The position numbers and the translations under genes are program-made. Of a DNA stretch of 60,000 nt, positions 21,627 through 33,380 are shown one piece after another. The stretch comes from Takakia lepidozioides (taxonomy: Eukaryota; Streptophyta; Takakiopsida; Takakiales; Takakiaceae). Location: the NCBI GenBank assembly GCA_030704615.1, contig CM060733.1:31188001-31248000 (forward strand), read 5' to 3'. The notes under the pieces were generated by a model. It made no database searches. It was not told the origin of the DNA and saw nothing but the letters and a program-made list of their open reading frames with translations. Positions within the stretch are counted from its first letter, which is position 1. Each line of letters starts with the position of its first letter.

Positions 21627-23239
21627 CTAAGTTTGGAGATGTTTTGTAAGAGAAGAGACAAGCACTAGCTGCTGCACACTCACTGGTATACTGAAGGGAG
21701 GTCCATTGAAGAAGACGGCCTGTATGAGCTCTCTGTACATCTTATCAGTCGGATGAAACCAGTCCCACCAGATGTAGTCTTGGGTGTTCTCGCAGAGGTT
21801 GACCTTGGTGCATCCTCCAAAGCTGTCAAAGCCACAGCATCCGGTATCTCCATTTAAAAATCCTGCAAAGTCATTGAATGTTTGATTCATCTCTTTATGT
21901 AAGTAGGACGGATGGCGTTGAGAGCCTCTCAGGACTGTGTTTTTTAAGCAAGTCAAAATCTGCCAAGTGCTGTCGATGGTAGATTTTTCCACTCACCATA
22001 AGCTGGAGGATTTTGGACTGCATCGAGGAGCATGGAGAAAAAATGGGTGGACACCACCCCTAACCCTGGCAGTCTGGCGCTCAAGTTAGCGAGCATGCTT
22101 ATTAGGGCACTGTTAAAACTCAGAGCCGTCGTTTGCAGAAAAGGCACACATGCCCCCACGCTGTGGTACCTGCTGAGCTGCGAGGGGACACACCCCAGTG
22201 GTGCAAGACCAGCCACTCCAATCTTTCTGGCCCCCTACATTGAGTATATCGTCACCCCCAGTGACGATGTAGAAGAACGACTGGGCAAAGAAATTACGGC
22301 TAGCCTCGGGCCCAAGCATCCCAGAAATTTCTTCCTTCACTTTCTGGAAGGCCTCTATCTGCGATGACAACGGAATAACTTCGCCCTGCCATCATTCACA
22401 TCATCCGTTAATCTTCTTGGAAACCTGACACAGTGAAATTTCCAACTCGGGAGACCATGCATCAACTGAACGTCAACTAAACCATATACGACATATTAAA
22501 CCTGACAAACGTACAGCTTCGAAGCCAGTTTGGTTGAGGATGCCCATGCCCCCTGTTGCAAATTCACGCCCTGTAGTAGCCGTTCACCTTTCGTTTCGGG
22601 ATCGAGATATGGTGGCACCAAGGGCTCAGCTGCCAGTTAACCAACAGCCTAGGTAGGCATTAGTTCGGGGCCACGCACAACAAATTACATGAGAGAAACT
22701 TTATAGAGATGAAGCTTTTCAAACCTCTATGCAAACCTTGACCACGTTTCAAGGTCTAGTTTTCCATAACTTTCGGAAGTATAACCAAAATCCTTCCACA
22801 TTCTATTCTGAATCCACAACTGTACCCCTTACATCCACTTCATGGTACTAAAGGAGATCTGTTTGAGGCATGAATAGACAAGTAGTATCAAGTGTACCCA
22901 ACTGAATTCCGATGTTTCTTCGGGGAGCTGCAGAAATTTGCAAGGCCATGTGACCAGCATAATTTACTCACCAAGGAAATCCATTCCATTGCGTCCATTG
23001 CAAAACCTTCCTGTTGGCATGTGTGTGTCGAAGTCTTTTCCGTAGGGTAAGTAGTTTGCCTTGGCCACTGTACATAAGTTGTTGTTGTTGCCTGGGTCAG
23101 CAAGAGAGTCCCCAAATACAAAGAGGGCCGGCACCAATGGTTTTGCCGGGATGAAGTACTGTCCTCCGTTTGCGAAGGCTCCTTGGATCAGTGTTGACCA
23201 GTGGAATATAACCCACACTAAAGCATGTGCCTTAGCCAT
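21627..23239 (-). pseudogene. GDSL esterase/lipase, five exons, damaged
   Basis: Exons on the minus strand: 23239-22972 (hydrophobic signal peptide, then block I ALFVFGDSLADPGNNNN and TGRFCNGRNGMDFL, donor GTGAGT); 22629-22515 (EPLVPPYLDPETKGERLLQG, with a one-base deletion before ATGGMGILNQTG); 22385 to about 22224 (SSQIEAFQKVKEEI, SFFYIVTGGDDIL); about 22221-21997 (VAGLAPLGCVPSQ, ending NPPAYG with donor GTGAGT); and 21862-21627 (GDTGCCGFDSFGGC, block V WDWFHPTD, stop). Such secreted hydrolases act on acyl esters with Ser, Asp and His. Block III has Asp where Asn is usual, and roughly 50 codons before VAGLAPLGC are missing. It is probably a pseudogene of recent origin. Confidence 0.82.
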
Positions 23240-24497
23240 TGCACACGATCTCTGTCCAGAGGTTGAGCCATACCATCCAGAGAAGTATCAGAATGGAGAA
23301 TATATGTATCACAAGATCACGCTAGGAATGGAGTAGGAATGATGAACGAATTCTTGTACATACTGATGAGAAAAGTCGTCACAGTTCTCCAAATCATCAC
23401 TCCTCTTGCACCCGACGCAATAAGTCGACCGAAAGCCGTATTCCATAAAAGACGTGCATATACACGGAAGCTATCTAGGACTCACCCGCAAAAAAAATCA
23501 GAAACCTCTTTGAAGAACAGGTCTGAAATCGCTAGCTTGTTAAAATCTGCACATACACCCAGAATTCCTGAGCATCATAGTACTAACAGGCCCGAGATTC
23601 TCAAGATGCAACAACATTTACTGGCCTTCTGCTTGAACGATCTGTCCCTCGGTGCAGCATCTTATGGAGGAGCTAGCTAGGAGCTAGCTTTGAGAGCAAG
23701 ATCGAAGCCGGAAAGATTCTAGGAGACTGCGCATAAACTGCACCGCAAGGCCATCGGTCTCGACATCGGTATACTTGAAGCTTTGCACATAGTTCTGGTG
23801 GGTTGATGCGTTAAAACTCAGAAGACACAATTTCTTATGAATGCAAGCTAGCTACTTACCTCGTCTGGGCTGTATGCACATCAGGTCTTCAGTCAGTCAC
23901 CAGCTCCATACTCAAGTAATGATATTCGACAGCAAACTGTGCTCATGCCGCAGGAAGTTGACACTCAAACTGACGCTTCAAACCGTGAACTCGCCCAACT
24001 GCTCGGCTCTAAGTTATCTCTTACTTCTTCTGAAGTTACATGAGAATACATGCTGATAAAGTTGAAGTCCAGCGGATCCACAAAGCTGACTTACACAGAA
24101 TGAAAGGGCGGGGAAAAGTCAGTTGGAGAGGGAATAGCAAGGGACTGCATGCTGTACGTACTACAGTTTATAATCGAGATTACAGGAAAAAGCGAAGAGA
24201 ACCATGCAAATATTCTTCATGTTGCTTCTCCACTCTCCACACCGCCCGTATTCGTCACCACTCGTCACCATGTTATAATAAAACTCGATTTCTTCTACTT
24301 TGAAAACTACCCAGGGCCTCTGTCCCTGTTCCCCTCATTAAAAAAAAACAAAAAAAAACTACTTACCTAAATGTGTTTGCTGTAGTACTTCCCTACCACT
24401 TATGCTAATAAGTAGATAAGTAGCTGTGCAAGCTACCGAGTACCAAGACCCAGCCCATTAATAAGGGTATTCAGCTTTTGAGGCGCCAGCACGTATA
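23240..24497. other. intergenic; LINE-like 3' tail near 24300
   Basis: No gene is recognised. Bases 24303-24360 read CCCAGGGCCTCTGTCCCTG followed by A-rich sequence. The same phrase precedes an A-rich tail at 48190-48235, as at the 3' end of a LINE. The rest holds only short scattered frames. Confidence 0.4.
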
Positions 24498-24605
24498 GGG
24501 TAATGCCCTGAGTGGAGGGCATTCCCGGATTTGAGGGCCTCACGCCGAGGGCGGTAGCCCGAGGGGAAGGCAATCCGGGAATGCCCTCCACTCAGGGCAT
24601 TACCC
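24498..24605. repeat. perfect 34-bp inverted repeat (hairpin)
   Basis: The arms at 24498-24531 and 24572-24605 are exact reverse complements over 34 bases (beginning GGGTAATGCCCTGAGTGG). They flank a 40-base GC-rich loop that can itself form a small stem (CGAGGGC/GCCCGAG). There is no open frame. Candidates are a foldback MITE or a small-RNA precursor. Confidence 0.9.
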
Positions 24606-24612
24606 GTAAAGA

Positions 24613-24774
24613 ACTGCCACAAAATTTAAAAAAAAATTAATGCCCGGTGCATTCTGCATTTCGGAATGCACCCGAATTTTCTTTGTATGTATCGTGCAGT
24701 TAAAAAGCAGAATTCACCGCGGTGCATTCTGCATTTCCGACGATACATACATACAAAGAAAATTTGGTGGCAGT
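24613..24774. mobile_element. foldback element with ACTGCCAC ends
   Basis: The outer inverted repeats ACTGCCACAAAATTT (24613) and AAATTTGGTGGCAGT (ending 24774) enclose a second inverted pair: TTTTCTTTGTATGTATCGT near 24677 against ACGATACATACATACAAAG near 24740. Two direct copies of GGTGCATTCTGCATTT lie at 24646 and 24721. There is no coding capacity. It begins eight bases after the previous hairpin. Confidence 0.65.
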
Positions 24775-26460
24775 GCTTTACGCACACATAACTGCCATTC
24801 ATTGCCACTCACTTAATACTCCGGACAGCTCCACTGATCATGGCGCACGAGGCTCACGAGACAGTCCGGACTGGAGCTGCCAGTCCCATACAAACTAGAT
24901 TCACCCTCCTTAATTTTTTCACAGTTCAATGATAAACTTCCGTTATTTGTGAGGCTTCCCTCTATCAAAATAAAATGTGGGTATAAGTGTTGAAAGACTA
25001 TGGTGGAGACTGGACTCATGACGACCCACTGCTGAAAAGGATTATTATGCTGTTTGCTTAGGGCTTTGAAACCCCATTACTACTTCTTACCTCGCAGGGG
25101 AGACATCTTTCCTCGAGTAAGTCCGAGGGCCATATAATGGGGAGCCCTGTCGGAGCCCTGTACGGTTGCCTTTCTCCAAAAGAGACCAGAAAACCAAAAA
25201 AGAGATGTCTGTTAACATGTCAGCTAACCCTTCCGAACTGGTTAGCTGAGACTGACCGCGAGACTTTCGAGATTCAAGCCTGGTAAACAGTATGTTCGAG
25301 ATCTAGACTCTAGAGACTCTCATAAGAGGCTGCACTGCAGCGCAGCGCTGTGGCTAGTCCAAGTGCACGGATATAAGAGTCTGGATCAACGTCCGGGAAA
25401 TAATTTGAGTTGAACCAGCCAGTAGCCGCTCATTCCCAGCAGCAATCGGCTAGGTGGGTTGGGCAGTCGGCTGCTGCCCCTCAGCGGTAACTATACCCGG
25501 TCAATTTCCGAGATAAATTCTTTACAACCGGTAATATTCAGCTATAAATCCTGCCCTTATAAATATCAACCGGTTGACAACACAAGTGTCAAATGCACTA
25601 CAATAAGTAAATAATAATAATAATAAATAGTCACAACCAGTTTTAAGCAATTCAAACAAGTGAAGAATATTGTATCCTTATAGAAGGTGGACCTGCCAAT
25701 GCCCTCAAACCACATGGAGGCCAAGAATTTGAACCCGCGTGGACAGGTGAGCTGTGATAGCATGCAGCGAGTGCAAGCAGGCCTGGGGCTGGGGGCTCCG
25801 AGAGCAACGTCCAGACTTAGTGCCCGCCCTCGAGTTCAATATTTTTTCACCTAGATGACCTTCCTCGGATGTAACCCGGCCTGGCACGTTGGATTTCTGC
25901 CATGTGGCGGACTTCGACGGCCATTTCCGTTTTTTGTAATATAAGAAGGGCCGGAATCCGTCCAGGCCTTGCCAACTAAGGCAGATTTCCTGTCTGTAAT
26001 GAAATGGAAAGGCAAATATCCTTCCTAAAAGTAGGGCACCCGGTTGATTTCCGCTTCGGCCATTTTTTCCCTCGGATCTATTTCCTGAGGTTTCATATTT
26101 CATTCAGAAATTCTGGAATTCAGTCGGCTAGCATGGCTGCCGGTTCTCCCTGGACGTTGGTCTGGATCTACTTACACCCACTTCCCAACCTGTAATCCAC
26201 CCATTAGCTTCTGGTTACGTTAATGCGGGGTCCTTGAAGAATGTGTTGGTGAGCAACCCAGATTTATGAACTCATGTGTCATTCATAATGGCGCCAACTC
26301 CTATCAATTGTGTTCTCATGGACTTCCATCACTCAAGCCACTCCCAAGTGGACAGTTGGTCCGGACTCCGGAATTAGGTATTGAATCACATAGAATCATT
26401 GTAGGGCTATCTTTGAACGCTCAGTGGCCGCATGCCCCGCATGCCCCAGTGACAAACACT
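24775..26460. other. intergenic, no gene recognised
   Basis: This is AT-rich sequence with an (AAT)n run at 25612-25627. A GGTTCAAATTC motif on the minus strand near 25727-25737 could be a tRNA-type B box of a SINE. No A box was convincing. No protein-coding similarity was recognised. Confidence 0.4.
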
Positions 26461-26462
26461 TA

Positions 26463-27183
26463 CTGTCCCTGGACAACCGTTTAGGCATTTTTGCGCCTAA
26501 TAATAAAATCAATCAGTCATAAAATTAGGCATGTTTTGAAATAATTTCTCAAATTAGGCATCTTTATGCTATAATTTTTTAGAATTAGGCACATGAGAAG
26601 ATAAAACATTTATTTTCTTAAGAATAAAATTACAAAATAGACACCCAATGCCCATGGCCCCTTCCAGGCTCCAGCTACCTTTCATTTCCTTTGAAACCCT
26701 AAAAATGCCCCTCTTTGTTGTACGTGGTGCTCCAAGGCTCAAGCTGGTACAGGCAAGCTCTCCCTTCGCTCTCACACTTTAGGTGAGTTCAATATTGATA
26801 GTCCACACTAGTGTAGGCACGTTGGTTAGGTACAAGGCTTTGGTACATTGGGTACACTTGGTCATTGGGTAGACTGGTTTTCGTATTGGTATGCCGGTGC
26901 ATGGTGAAACCTCTTACATAATGGTACTCTTGAGTTGTGGTAGGCTGGTAGGCTAGTTATTTCCGCACGCATATATTTGTATTGATTTTTGTTCAAAGAA
27001 ATTTTGATCTTATTGCAAACAACATGAGAAGAGGCTTGAAAGTTTTTTGGTGGAATTTTTGGGCATTAGGTACTTTGGTCCCATAATTTCCCAACAATTA
27101 GGCCAAAATCTGAAAAATTCACAGAATTGATTAGGCACTTTCATTTTGAATTAATTATCGCGTAAATGGTTGTCCAGGGACGG
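26463..27183. mobile_element. non-autonomous Tc1/mariner-like element (MITE)
   Basis: The ends are inverted repeats of about 20 bases: CTGTCCCTGGACAACCGTTTA at the left, and the reverse complement with two mismatches at the right. Both sides are bordered by TA (26461-26462 and 27184-27185), as expected for TA target duplication. The interior (721 bases) has several ATTAGGCA motifs near both ends and no transposase frame. TA duplication and simple TIRs point to the Tc1/mariner (Stowaway-like) group. Confidence 0.65.
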
Positions 27184-27258
27184 TATACCAAGAGTTTGAA
27201 ATTAGAAGATGGCCTCTCAGCTACACACATTTACAGTAGGGGCCCATAAACTTGAATC

Positions 27259-29711
27259 TATCGTGCGCATACATATCGCTACACAACTACATCGTTGTCC
27301 AAAACCACACAACACATGTGCACACCACACACTAGTATACCACTAGTCCACCACTAGTCCAACCACTAGTCCAACCACTAGGCTACAACTAGTCAGTCAC
27401 TAGGCTGCCACTATGCTGCCCACTATGGCAGTCACTAGTCCACACAATCGCCCCCCTAGCTGGTGCTTAGGTCCCTCTAAGTCCAGGTAACCACAAGATG
27501 TGATAGTGACCATAATCTCACTAAGTCCTCCACCACTATCCCTACTACACTCAAACTCGATAGATCAAGAGGCCGGGTGCAAGAGTTGCCCCATCGTTAG
27601 TCGCTGTCTTGCAACCTGTGAACTTGAGCTTGGGATCTCATGTATTGACTCCTATGAGCTTGGCCTCCCATGTCTTGTTAGCTGCCTCCAGTCATGTCCA
27701 CTGCCACTATCCCAAGCAGTGTGGGACACAACCAATCTCCGTCAGGAACCTTCTCAAGAGGTGGTGTCAAGCATCCCATATGCCAACCCCTTGAGCATCG
27801 ATCACACACCAGCATGGTGGCTGTTCCTTTGGCAGACCCACAGAGCATGCACCTCAAACCTGTAGATACCACTGCCAAGTTTGGGTCAACTCTATCATCG
27901 ACATTGGGAAGGTGACATGACGCACAATCACGCACATGGTCCTTCCAAGTCAAGCCATCCCGACCCTCCAAGATCAGGACCCCTGAGGGCAACACCTCTC
28001 GAACCCTCAGAATAACACGCCCTGCAGTAACATCCAGAGTCGTAGGAGCAGTCTGCTGCAAATAAACATAGTCACCAGGGCTAAACCTCCGAACCTCAGG
28101 ACGATATCCTCCACCACGTATAGTGGCATACCTCAATGTATCACGATGCTGTGCAATGGCAAGGTTCTCAAAAGCCATGGGCATGACTTTCTTGAACAAC
28201 TCTGCACGCTGATCACATGCACGTACCCACACGTCCGGATCATCAAGGTTAAGGACTTAAGCAGTGTCCGTACGAATGGCTGCTGGCAAATCTGGTTCTC
28301 GGCCAAAGAGAAGGAAATATGGTGAGAAAGAGGCAAGTGATGCTTGCTTGCTAAACCTGTAGCCCATGGCTAGCCAAGGTACCTGAAGATCCCAATGTCC
28401 TAGGTGTCCTTTTTGCAAGCCATACTTGCGCAAATCCCTCTTCACCGTCTGCACCACTCTCTCTGCCAAGCCATCGGCCTCAAGATGATTCCGAGAAGTG
28501 GTACGGTGGTCTATCAAGGCTTTATCACACAAAGCCTGAAACTCCCCCAAGAACTTTTTCCCTTGGTCCGTGAGTACCTCAGCTGGAGCACCGAATCGGC
28601 TAAGCACACGATCCAGTAATGCATACGCAACCCCCTCACCAGCCTTGTCAGGCAATGGAACCAACTCAATCCACTTGGCAAAGGATGCAACTGTGGTGTA
28701 GGGGCGTTGAATGAAGCACGCACCCTGTCACACACCATACACCTAGCCACGAACTGTTGTACCTCTGTATGCATACCACGCCACCAATACTGCCCCTGCA
28801 GTAAACTATGAGTGCGTCGCACTCCAAAATGCCCCAACTCCTCATGGGCATGCCGCACTAACCGTGCACGCTGTGTTGGGTAAGGCACGATCCTCACCCG
28901 ACCATCCTCCCACACTCGAAGCAGGTGTATCCCCTCCCACTTGAACCTCTTGGGTCGTTGTAGGATCCGATCCCTCTCCTTGGCAGTCACAGTGGCTGCC
29001 ATGTCTCCAGTACGAAGGTAGTCCAACACAACTGAATCCTCATGTATATCTCTGGCACCACCTGTCTGATCACTAGCCTCAGGGTCCTCAAAACTCCGTC
29101 TACAGTCATCCCTGTTGTAGGTCCAACCTGACCTCCCGATGCCAAGATACACAAAAAGGCAGGTGCATGTCATCCCGGCACCATCTCCTCATCCGTCTCA
29201 CCATGCCACCGAGCTCCAGTGTCATCCTGCTGGCTCGTGCATGGATTGCGACTCAATCCATCCGCATCCCTATTGACCAAACCCGGTCGATGCAAAACCT
29301 AAACACATCTATCATGCTCCTCCACCGTAGCGCGAGAGGCAAAGCAATTCCTGTAAGCCTCAGGAACTGTCGTATACGTCGTCTTTCTCCTCTAGTGACA
29401 ATAGGTCCAATGTCAAGCTCCCAATTGCCCTTCGTAACTGCAACCTTAAGTCCAGCAGACTTAGAGGTAGAGGACGCGTCCCGTGGTTGCTATGCCGCAA
29501 CCTCTTGAGCAGTATTCTCTGCCTGCTCAGTCAATGACAAGGCCTCATCCTGCCCCATCATCTCATCCTTGAGGACCTCCTCAACCCGAGAAGAATCCCC
29601 AACCTCATCCATCACAGCCGCCTTGGCTGTCAACTCCCTCTGAACCTCGAGCACCTCCCACGTATGCCATGGATGTCTACACCTTGTGGTCCTCACATGC
29701 TCGCCCCCATC
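27259..29711 (-). mobile_element. family A copy A5: DNMT tail, integrase, PHD finger, 3' end
   Basis: Minus-strand order: the C-terminal tail after the methyltransferase (WHTWEVLEVQRELTAKAAVM), TAG at 29492-29490 followed by CAACCA, and a remnant of pol in which RT and RNase H are deleted. Next come the HHCC finger (RHAHEELGHFGV, CMVCD), integrase with LTDQG and LEADGLAERV, the C-terminal domain, and a PHD finger (LRCMLCGSAKGTATMLVCDR, GWHMGCLTPPLE). The integrase segment holding the first catalytic Asp is missing near 28675. The 3' region ends at 27259. Retained Arg codons here show which stops in A7 are secondary. Confidence 0.88.
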
Positions 29712-30001
29712 TTTCTCGAGTGATAAAGAAGAAGAATACAAGCGCGAGCTCACAAATCTGAAGCATAAACTCATGCATATATAACCTCATCAATCAAATA
29801 CAAGTCAAGCCAAGTGCACCCCACGCCATGGGGAATCCGCACTACGGCGCCATAGCTAGGTGCGGTGAGGCTCAACTCGAGAAAAATGAGCCTCCCACGC
29901 TTGCCGTGAAGATAACACCTCCAAGGCCTAAATCTACCTTGACCCCTGGATTGACACTTGGGCCAATCCCAAATATCAATATATGAAAGCTACCTATTCC
30001 T
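29712..30001 (-). mobile_element. family A 5' region fragment joined to A5
   Basis: It matches A4 17350-17640 closely (TTCTCGAGTGATAA, CCATGGGGAATCC, TTGGGATTGGCCCAAGTGTC). The first 34 bases of the element are absent. It joins the A5 tail at 29711, implying loss of everything from the array to the end of the methyltransferase, and abuts A6 at 30002. Confidence 0.8.
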
Positions 30002-31690
30002 AGGAGTCAGTTTCCTATAGGCTTGGATGGCAGTCAGGGGAGGGCCGGCATGTGCAGCTCCCTGCGACGTTCATAGGAGGAGTTTGCGGTTGCCCAGCGA
30101 GGCAAGATGCCGACACTAGCAGCATTCACAATGGCAGTGAGTTGGCCTGGAGAGTTGCTTGAGGGCAACGCTCATTCAGAGGATGTGCCACCTCCGGGAG
30201 AGCAGGATGACATGTATGGTATGGCGGAGTTGCCTACAATGGTTGCTCAGACGCCATTGTGGGGCACGAGCAAGGATTTGCAGTGGGATGCTGATCGACG
30301 AGTGCAGCAAGCCTGGGTAGAGGCTTTTGTACTGTCAGGAGAGGAGAGTGCGGGGATTGCACCAGGACCACCTCAATTGTCTCTATTGGACACCACACCT
30401 ATTGTGTGGCAGTATCCGGATGACGGCATTGTCTCTGGACTTGTAGGGGTCGGGATCGCACCGGGATTGTTGTTGTATTACAGGCAGATGTACGAGTTTG
30501 GCGTTACCTGTATATGGAGAGGGATGAGACTGCACGACGCGTTTCACTTCGCCATGTTGCTCAGTTGGTGCAGCGGTATCCTGAGTTGTTGCCAGTGTCT
30601 ACAGTTCGTGGATATCAGCAGGCCTTTCCAGCAGACATTTTCGTTGCTGGGGGCGCAGGCTAGTGATTGGAGCGGGTTGGCTCCATTGATCTGGTAGTGG
30701 CAGGTTGGCCCTGCCAAGGGCATTCAGCAGCCGGGCCATCCATAGCCATAGCAATGGATTGCGCGACTCGAGGTCGGGTCTGTTTGGGAGATGGTGCGGG
30801 TTTTGCGCACTTGCAGCTCATCAAGCTGTATCTCCAAACAACATCTTGGAACATGTGCCACTGATGGGCGATTCTCGGGCCAGGGTGATGACCAGTGTGC
30901 ATCAAGTCCGGTCGTGGCTTGGGTCAGCAGTGTTGCTAGATGCAGCTCACAGTGGGTCACGGGCTCATCGTCCACGGCTATGGTGGACAACTCGATGCCA
31001 CCCGCACTGCTCAAGCGTGCATTGATGGGGCTGCAGCGGCCAGCACATCTCACAGTGGAATGCATTTTTGACACAGGGAGGCAGTCTCAGCGTGTGAAAC
31101 ACGATGACCGTTCGCCTTTGGCAGTGGTCAACAAAGTGGGTCAACCACGAGCAACATTACCTACACTGTTCAGTTTCCCAGGATCGAATTATGCTTTCCA
31201 GGATAGTGGACCTGGCCTCCTGTGGGATGTCTCAGTTGCAGCAGTTAGTGGAGCCTAATGCTGACGAGCGTGAACGGGCGATGGGTTTTACCATTGGTAC
31301 CACGGCGGGGTGTCGTCTCTTTCTGAGGCATCACATCGTCAGGTGTTGGGGCAAGCAATGGATCTCAATTGCTTGACCTGATTATCAGCTTGGCATGGCT
31401 GAACAACGCAGAGTGCAGAGACACTTCCCTCGATGGTCTCTTTGTCTACCGAGCCGGTACAGGCAGTGAGTGGGGGCAAGTATGTGAGGACCACGGGGTG
31501 CAGGCATCCATGGCACACGTGGGAGGTGCTCGAGGTTCAGAGGGAGTTGGCAGCCAAGGCGGCTGTGATGGATGAGGTTGGGGATTCTTCTCGGGTTGAG
31601 GAGGTCCTCAAGGATGAGATGATGGGGCAGGATGAGGCCTTGTCATTGACCGAGCAGGCAGGGAGTACTGCTCAAGAGGTTGCGGCATAG
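30002..31690 (+). pseudogene. family A copy A6: protease tail and methyltransferase
   Basis: The sequence matches A7 40480-42159. The linker is open from 30107 (RGKMPTLAAFTMAVSW). Motif I is disrupted by insertions near 30440. The motif IV region is readable as LVVAGWPCQGHSAAG near 30690. Later motifs are scattered over three frames. The tail frame reads VQRELAAKAAVMDEVGDSSR and ends in the conserved TAG at 31688-31690. Here TAG is followed by CAACAC because one C is missing compared with A5 and A7. The protein is dead but the family signature is clear. Confidence 0.85.
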
Positions 31691-33264
31691 CAACACGGGA
31701 CGCGTCTCTACCTCTAAGTCTGCTGGACTTTAAGGTTGCAGTTACGAAGGGCAATTGGGAGCCTGACATTGGACCTAATGTCACTAGAGAAGAGGGACGA
31801 CGTATACGGTGGTTCCTAAGGCTTACAGGAATTGCTTTGCCTCTCGTGCTACGGTGGAGGAGCATGAGAGACATGTTCAGGTTGTGCATCGACCGGGTTT
31901 GGTCATAGGGATGCGGATGGATTGAGTCGCAATCCATGCATGAGCCAGCAAGATGACACTGGAGCTCGGTGGCATGGTGAGTGAGATGGACGAGGAGATG
32001 GTGTCGGGAGGATGCATGCATATGCCTTTTTGTGTATCTTGGCATCGGGAGGTCAGGTTGGACCTACAACAGGGATGACTGTAGACGGAGTGTCTGAGGA
32101 CCCTGAGGCTATTGATGAGCCAGGTGGTGCCAGAGATATACATGAGGATTCGGTTGTGTTGGACTACCTCCGCACTGGAGACACGGCAGCTAGTGTGACT
32201 GTCAAGGAGAGGGATTGGATCCTACAACGAGCCAAGAGGTTCAAGTGGGAGGGGATACAACTGCTTCGAGGTGTGACGCACTCACAGTTTACTGCAGGGG
32301 CAGTATTGGTGGCGTGGTATGCATACAGAGGTGCAACAGTTTGTGGCTAGGTGCATGGTGTGTGGTGGAGTCTTGACTTTGCAGGACTGTTGCCACTGAC
32401 TACGCGCCACCACAGATATGTGTTGGTGATGGTGGAGCACTTCTCAAAGTGGATTGAGTTGGTTCCATTGCCTGACAAGGCTAGTGAGGGGGCTGCGTAT
32501 GCATTCTTGGATCGTGTGCTTAGCCGATTTGGCGCTCCAGCTGAGATACTCACAGACCAAGGGAGAGAGTTCTTGGGGGAGTTTCAGGCTTTGTGTGATA
32601 AAGCCTTGATAGACCACCGCACCACTTCTCGGGATCATCCTGAGGCTGATGGCTTGGCAGAGAGAGTTGTTCAGACTGTGAAGAGGGGTTTACGCAAGTA
32701 TGGCTTGTAGAAATGACACATAGGAGATTGGGATCTTCAGGTGCCTTGGTTAGCCTATGGGCTGCAGGTTCAACAACAGCATCACTTGCATCTTTCTCAC
32801 CATATTTCCTCTCTTTGGCCGAGAGCCGGATTTGCCTGCAGCCATTCGTAGGGACACTGCTCACGTCCTTAACCTGATGATCCGGACGTGTGGGTACGTG
32901 CTGTGATCAGCGTGCAGAGTTGTTCAAGAAAGTCATTGCCCATGGTTTTGAGAACCTTGTCATTGCACAACACCGTGATACGTTGAGGGTATGCCACTAT
33001 ACGTGGTGGAGGATATCGTCCTGGGGTTCGGAGGTTTAGCCCTGGTGACTATGTTTTTTTGCAGCAGACTGCTCCTACGACTCTGGATATTACTGCAGGG
33101 CGTGTTATTCTGAGGATTCGAGAGGTGTTGCCCTCAGGAATTCTGATCTTGGAGGGTCGGGATGGCACGACTTGGAAAGACCATGTGCGTAATTGTGCGT
33201 CATGTCACCTTCCCAATGTCAATGGCAGAGTTGACCCAAACTTGGCAGTGGTACCTGCAAGTTC
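31691..33264 (+). pseudogene. family A copy A6: RT-deleted pol, integrase, C-terminal domain
   Basis: After the TAG the sequence jumps from TTTGCCT to TGCTACGGTGG and then from TTCAGG to TTGTGCATCG. This removes RT and RNase H exactly as in A5. Integrase is open from 32351 and contains all three acidic sites: SLDFAG, LTDQG and HPEADGLAE. The GRVILRIREVLPSGILILEG domain follows at 33059-33240. The copy breaks at 33264 before the PHD finger. Confidence 0.87.
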
Positions 33265-33380
33265 ACATACTCGCCCCCACTCACTGCCTGTACCGGCTCG
33301 GTAGACAAAGAGACCATCGAGGGAAGTGTACTCCGCACTCTGCGTTGCTCAGCCATAGCCAAGCTGATAATCCAGGTCAA
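33265..33380 (-). mobile_element. family A fragment A8: end of the methyltransferase
   Basis: On the minus strand this is the stretch just after motif X (CTTGACCTGGATTATCAGC onward) up to the GGCGAGT segment, matching A7 41835-41945. It begins a few bases beyond where copy A4 stops at 13090. Together with the family B pieces at both junctions, it marks a rearrangement breakpoint. Confidence 0.75.

Noticed and set aside
29167-29508. A plus-strand frame of 113 codons over A5
   Set aside because: It is antisense to the pol remnant and the methyltransferase tail, and the same shadow appears opposite A6.
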